From: Massilia sp. Root133
Lineage (GTDB): Bacteria; Pseudomonadota; Gammaproteobacteria; Burkholderiales; Burkholderiaceae_D
Length of the DNA: 64,000 nucleotides
Assembly: GCF_001426525.1 (NCBI RefSeq)
Contig: NZ_LMEW01000033.1
Location: 186,001-250,000, forward strand
Reading direction: 5' to 3'
A program made the position numbers and the translations under genes. The notes beneath the pieces are model-generated. The model was not told the origin of the DNA. It saw nothing but the letters and a program-made list of their open reading frames with translations, and did no database searches. Positions within the stretch are counted from its first letter, which is position 1. Each line of letters starts with the position of its first letter. Positions 60,800-64,000 of this stretch are shown here, piece by piece.

Positions 60800-61966
60800 T
60801 CAGTGTGCCTTGTTTCGGCAAAGTCCGTCGTACAGCGCGCCGTACGCGGCCACCATGGCGCGCAGGCTGAAACGGTCTTCCACGCGCGCGCGGGCAGCAA
60901 CGCCGTGGGTGGTACGCAGGCCGGCATCCTGCGCGTAGCGCGCCAGCGCGGCCGCCAATGCGTCGCCGTCGCCGACCGGCACCAGCAGGCCCTGCACCCC
61001 TTCGTCGACGACTTCCGGAATGCCGCCGACGCGCGAGGCGACGACGGGCAGGCCGCATGCCATCGCTTCCAGCATCGAGACGGGCGTGCCTTCCGCCAGC
61101 GAGGGCAGGGCGAAGATCGAGAACGTGTGCAGCACCGCGGCGATGTCGGCGCGTGCGCCGGGCAGCCACACGGCGCCGTCGAGACCGAGCTGCGCGACCT
61201 GTTCGCGCACGGCCGGCAGCAGCGGGCCGTCGCCGACGATCGCCAGCTTCAGGCGCGGCGCGAGTCGAGGCAGCTGATTGCGCAGCCGCGCGAACGCGTC
61301 GACGAGGGCGCGGTGGTTCTTGACATCCTGCACGCGGGCCACGGTGCCGATCACGATGTCGTCCGCATCGAAAGGCGCGTCCGCCGCGGGCGTGCCGCCG
61401 GGCGCATATTTGTCCGTGTCGACGCCGTTCTTGATGAACAGCGTCTTCGCGGTGGGGATGCGCACGACGTCGCCGAGCCAGCGGTTCAGGTCTTCCGAGA
61501 CGGGAATGAAGCGGTCGACGAACGGCACCAGGCGGCGGCGCAGGAAGTTGTGCTTCGGGTTCAGGCCGTGCGGATCGCTCGCGTCGCGGCCGTGTTCCGC
61601 GTGGATGCGCACGGGGACGCCGGCCAGCGTCGCCGTGAACGCGTATTCCAGCGCAGCCAGGTTGTACGTGTGCAGCACGGTGGGGCGCAGGCGCCGCATC
61701 AGGCGCCAGAACGTCAGGTGCGTGCCGAGGCCGAGGCCCGGCGGCTTGCCGAGCGCGTGCAGTTCGACGTCGCGGCGGGCGATGCGGTCGGCGAACGACG
61801 TGTAGGTCGTCAGGCAGACGACGGCGTGGCGCCATGCCGGCATGCGGTTGATGCAGTCGACGAGCAGCGTCTCCAGGCCGCCCACGCCGAGCGAATACAC
61901 GAGGTGCACGACCAGCGGCCGGGTGTCGACGCCGGCCGGGGTGAGTGCAGGAGCAGGTGCATTCAT
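60800..61966 (-). CDS. GT4 sugar transferase, PEP-CTERM/EpsH1-associated (TIGR03088-like)
   Basis: 388 aa. HLVYSLGVGGLETLLVDCIN at the N-terminus and RIHAEHGRDASDPHGLNPKHN are group hallmarks; FALPSLAEGTPVSMLEAMACGLPVVASRVGG is the donor-binding EX7E region. It is a cytoplasmic enzyme of the repeat-unit assembly, next to a second GT4 gene. Confidence 0.95.
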   Translation of the reverse strand: MNAPAPALTPAGVDTRPLVVHLVYSLGVGGLETLLVDCINRMPAWRHAVVCLTTYTSFADRIARRDVELHALGKPPGLGLGTHLTFWRLMRRLRPTVLHTYNLAALEYAFTATLAGVPVRIHAEHGRDASDPHGLNPKHNFLRRRLVPFVDRFIPVSEDLNRWLGDVVRIPTAKTLFIKNGVDTDKYAPGGTPAADAPFDADDIVIGTVARVQDVKNHRALVDAFARLRNQLPRLAPRLKLAIVGDGPLLPAVREQVAQLGLDGAVWLPGARADIAAVLHTFSIFALPSLAEGTPVSMLEAMACGLPVVASRVGGIPEVVDEGVQGLLVPVGDGDALAAALARYAQDAGLRTTHGVAARARVEDRFSLRAMVAAYGALYDGLCRNKAH

Positions 61967-61982
61967 CGTCGCGCCTTCATGA

Positions 61983-63200
61983 TCATGCCGCCAGCGCCTT
62001 CTTCGTCAATCGGCCGTAGATGGCCGGGTAGCGGCCCACGCTGACCTTCCAGTTGCGTTCCGTCTCGACGTAGTGGCGGCCGGCCTGGCGCAGCTGCGGC
62101 CAGGTCTCCTGCGCGGCGAGCAGCGCGCCGACCTTGTCGGCCAGCGAGTCCGGATCGTCGGCGCGGAACAGCACGCCGGTCTTGCCGTCGGCGATCAGTT
62201 CCAGGTGGCCGCCGACGTCGGACGCGGCCAGGATGCGGCCCTGCGCCATCGCTTCCAGCGGCTTGAGCGGGGTGACGAGGTCCGTCAGGCGCATCGACAG
62301 GCGCGGGTACACGAGCACGTCGAGCAGGTCGTAGTACTTGTTGACCTGGTCGTGCGGCACGCGGCCCGTGAACACGATTTTGTCGGCGATGTTCAGGTCT
62401 TTCGCCATCTGGCGCAATTGCGCGTCCTGCGGGCCGCCGCCGACGAGCAGCACGCGCAGGTCCGGCATGCGCGCGACGAGCGTCGGCACGGCGCGCAGCA
62501 GCACGTCCAGGCCTTCGTACGCGTAGAACGAGCCGATGAAGCCGATCAGGCGCGAGCCGGCGAGGCCCAGTTGTTCCTTCAGTCCGAAGTCGGGCGTGCC
62601 GCCCATCGAGAATTTTTCGATGTCGACCGCGTTCGGGATCACCGTGACCTTGTCGGCCGGGACGCCGCGCGCGACGATATCCTTGCGCAGGCCTTCGCAG
62701 ATCGTGGTGACGGCGTCGGCCTGCTTCAGCGCATAGGTCTCGAGCGCGCGCGTGAGGCGGTAGCGCAGGCCGTTCTCCGTGCTGGTGCCGTGGTCGACGG
62801 CGGCGTCTTCCCAGAACGCGCGCACTTCGTACACGACGGGGATGTTGAAGCGCTTGCCGGCGCGCAGCGCGGCGATCGCGTTGAGCGACGGCGAGTGCGC
62901 GTGCAGGACGTCTGGTTTCACGAGCGGGATGATCTCGGCCAGGCGCTTGGCCAGGCCGTCGATCACGTTCACCTGGTTCAGCACGGGCATCTTCGCCAGC
63001 GCGCCCTTCGATTCCGGCGTGCGGTAGAAGTGCAGGCCGTCGACGGTTTCTTCCAGCATGTCGCCGGAATTCTGCTTGGCGCCGGTGACGTGGAAGGTTT
63101 CCCAGCCGAGCGCGCGTTGTTCGCGCAGGATCGAACGGGTGCGGAAGGTATAGCCGCTGTGCAGCGGGATCGAGTGGTCGAGGACGTGCAGTACACGCAT
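61983..63200 (-). CDS. GT4 glycosyltransferase, exosortase A-associated (Daro_2409 type)
   Basis: 405 aa. MRVLHVLDHSIPLHSGYTFR is diagnostic of this XrtA-linked group; VLHAHSPSLNAIAALRAG and YPRLSMRLTDLVTPLKPLEAMAQGRILAASDVGG follow. It probably adds one of the later sugars of the unit. Confidence 0.95.
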   Translation of the reverse strand: MRVLHVLDHSIPLHSGYTFRTRSILREQRALGWETFHVTGAKQNSGDMLEETVDGLHFYRTPESKGALAKMPVLNQVNVIDGLAKRLAEIIPLVKPDVLHAHSPSLNAIAALRAGKRFNIPVVYEVRAFWEDAAVDHGTSTENGLRYRLTRALETYALKQADAVTTICEGLRKDIVARGVPADKVTVIPNAVDIEKFSMGGTPDFGLKEQLGLAGSRLIGFIGSFYAYEGLDVLLRAVPTLVARMPDLRVLLVGGGPQDAQLRQMAKDLNIADKIVFTGRVPHDQVNKYYDLLDVLVYPRLSMRLTDLVTPLKPLEAMAQGRILAASDVGGHLELIADGKTGVLFRADDPDSLADKVGALLAAQETWPQLRQAGRHYVETERNWKVSVGRYPAIYGRLTKKALAA

Positions 63201-63231
63201 GGTCGTTTTCCGTTCTGGTTGTCGCGTTGTG

Positions 63232-64000
63232 TTATTGGCGGGTGCGGGTCGCGTTCAGCGCCTGGTCCAGTGCCGGGCCCTGTTCGGCCAGGAAGCGGTG
63301 CAACGCGGCGCGCGCCCGTTCCTTGTCGTTGTCGTACGGGACGGCGAGCATCACGGCGGCGCCGTCGTCGCCGCGCAGCAGCGCCTTGTTCGCGGCCTGC
63401 CACAGCTTGCCGACGGCGTCGTTGCCGGTGTAATGACCGCCGACCCATTTGAAGGACCAGACCATGATCGCGCTCTGCGGCGTGCGCAGGATGCCTTCGT
63501 GCAGCGTGACCGGCGTGCCGGCGACGGTCTCGGCACGCGACGTGCCTTCGACCTCGTGCCAGGCATCCTCGTAGCCGTTCAGGCGGTTCATGGAGCTGAT
63601 CAGGTTCTTGTCCGGGTTCTGGTTGCGGTAGTACAGGACGGTCAGGCTGACGGGCACGCCGCCGGCCTGGTAGGCGCGGTGGAAGCGCGCATCCGGTTGC
63701 ATGTAGAAGGGCTTCCAGTCCGCGAAGTCGGCCGCGGCCGGCGCCGTCACGGCGACGTCGGCCAGGCGTACGGGGGCCGGATTATGGTTGGCGCGCTCGC
63801 CCACCAGCGCCAGCGCGGGCCAGAACGCGCACACGAGCAGCACGCCGATCACCATCGCCGGCAGGCGGCGTGGCGTGCCGGCGGCGCGCGGCGCGGATGC
63901 GGACGTGGCCGCAGTCGCGGAGGCGGAAGCCGGCGCGGCGACGGTGTCTTCGCGCCAGAAGCTGCCGATCCAGAACATGACGAACATGACGAGACCGAAG
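63232..64000 (-). CDS. xrtA: Exosortase A C-terminus fused to EpsI domain (5' end outside window)
   Basis: The frame is open to the window edge. The visible part starts MFVMFWIGSFWRED, the usual end of the EpsH/exosortase A membrane core; a linker rich in Ala/Ser follows. Then a membrane segment (AMVIGVLLVCAFWPALALVG) and an EpsI-like periplasmic domain with WKPFYMQPDARFHRAYQAG, VLYYRNQNPDKNLISSMNRL and IMVWSFKWVGGHYTGND. Exosortase A processes PEP-CTERM proteins; fusion to EpsI is a common variant. The catalytic Cys, Arg and His lie outside the window. Confidence 0.9.
   Translation of the reverse strand, partial: FGLVMFVMFWIGSFWREDTVAAPASASATAATSASAPRAAGTPRRLPAMVIGVLLVCAFWPALALVGERANHNPAPVRLADVAVTAPAAADFADWKPFYMQPDARFHRAYQAGGVPVSLTVLYYRNQNPDKNLISSMNRLNGYEDAWHEVEGTSRAETVAGTPVTLHEGILRTPQSAIMVWSFKWVGGHYTGNDAVGKLWQAANKALLRGDDGAAVMLAVPYDNDKERARAALHRFLAEQGPALDQALNATRTRQ

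Overview
The window has two unlike halves that meet at about 26.95 kb. The right half (27.06-64.0 kb) is a GC-rich exopolysaccharide locus of the exosortase A (XrtA/PEP-CTERM) type. It carries the marker genes prsK and prsR, the EpsB-type sugar transferase, two exosortase-A hydrolases with an acyl carrier protein, the AMP ligase and PLP decarboxylase pair, the O-glycosylation ligase, the XrtA amidotransferase, two PEP-CTERM-associated glycosyltransferases, and the C-terminal end of an exosortase fused to an EpsI domain. This gene set and base composition point to a betaproteobacterium, most likely Oxalobacteraceae and Massilia-like. The genus is an inference.

The left half (1-26.95 kb) is lower in GC. 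It has long intergenic gaps, small genes on both strands and many operator-like palindromes, and I read it as an integrated genomic island. Its right end is a 3' fragment of tRNA-Arg(CCG) (26900-26949) without the 5' half, as expected of an attachment-site copy left by a tRNA-targeting integrase. The intact tRNA and the integrase would lie left of base 1. No phage structural genes, transposase or CRISPR array were seen.

Island layout: a DUF4145-SF1 helicase fusion (partial, minus); a NYN-domain ribonuclease-like gene behind an attenuator-like leader; a minus-strand group with two small unknown proteins, a winged-helix/nucleotidyltransferase with an array of operators, and a YozE-like protein; an HNH endonuclease frameshifted at a run of seven Gs; an XRE-HTH/dynamin-like GTPase fusion with its own operator; a roughly 330-nt structured noncoding region with promoter and terminator directly before an unknown 217-aa protein; a GIY-YIG (T5orf172) nuclease; a frameshifted AbrB-type gene; a very GC-rich hairpin region before a winged-helix, possibly replication or mobilization, protein; a KfrA_N-like mini-protein; an RHH regulator-C5 methyltransferase-McrB-McrC operon; a PanA-type antitoxin with its partner; and a HAD-fold protein cluster. 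Most of these fit a defence or plasmid-like island. The best candidates for undescribed systems are the XRE-GTPase, the structured RNA with the 10236-10889 protein, and the operator-rich wHTH-nucleotidyltransferase.

Exopolysaccharide layout: GT2, UDP-sugar dehydrogenase (tviB-like), initiating sugar transferase, PrsK/PrsR two-component pair and a beta-helix protein run rightward. Hydrolases, ACP, flippase, two glycosyltransferases and an acyltransferase run leftward. Then come deacetylases, a GNAT and a DegT aminotransferase. From 47.9 to 54.0 kb there is a lower-GC module with an acyltransferase, two polytopic glycosyltransferases, an SMR-type transporter and a HAD-UbiA prenyltransferase; this looks like lipid-linked sugar synthesis and periplasmic transfer. 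The conserved XrtA block follows (54.7-64 kb) and continues beyond the right edge.
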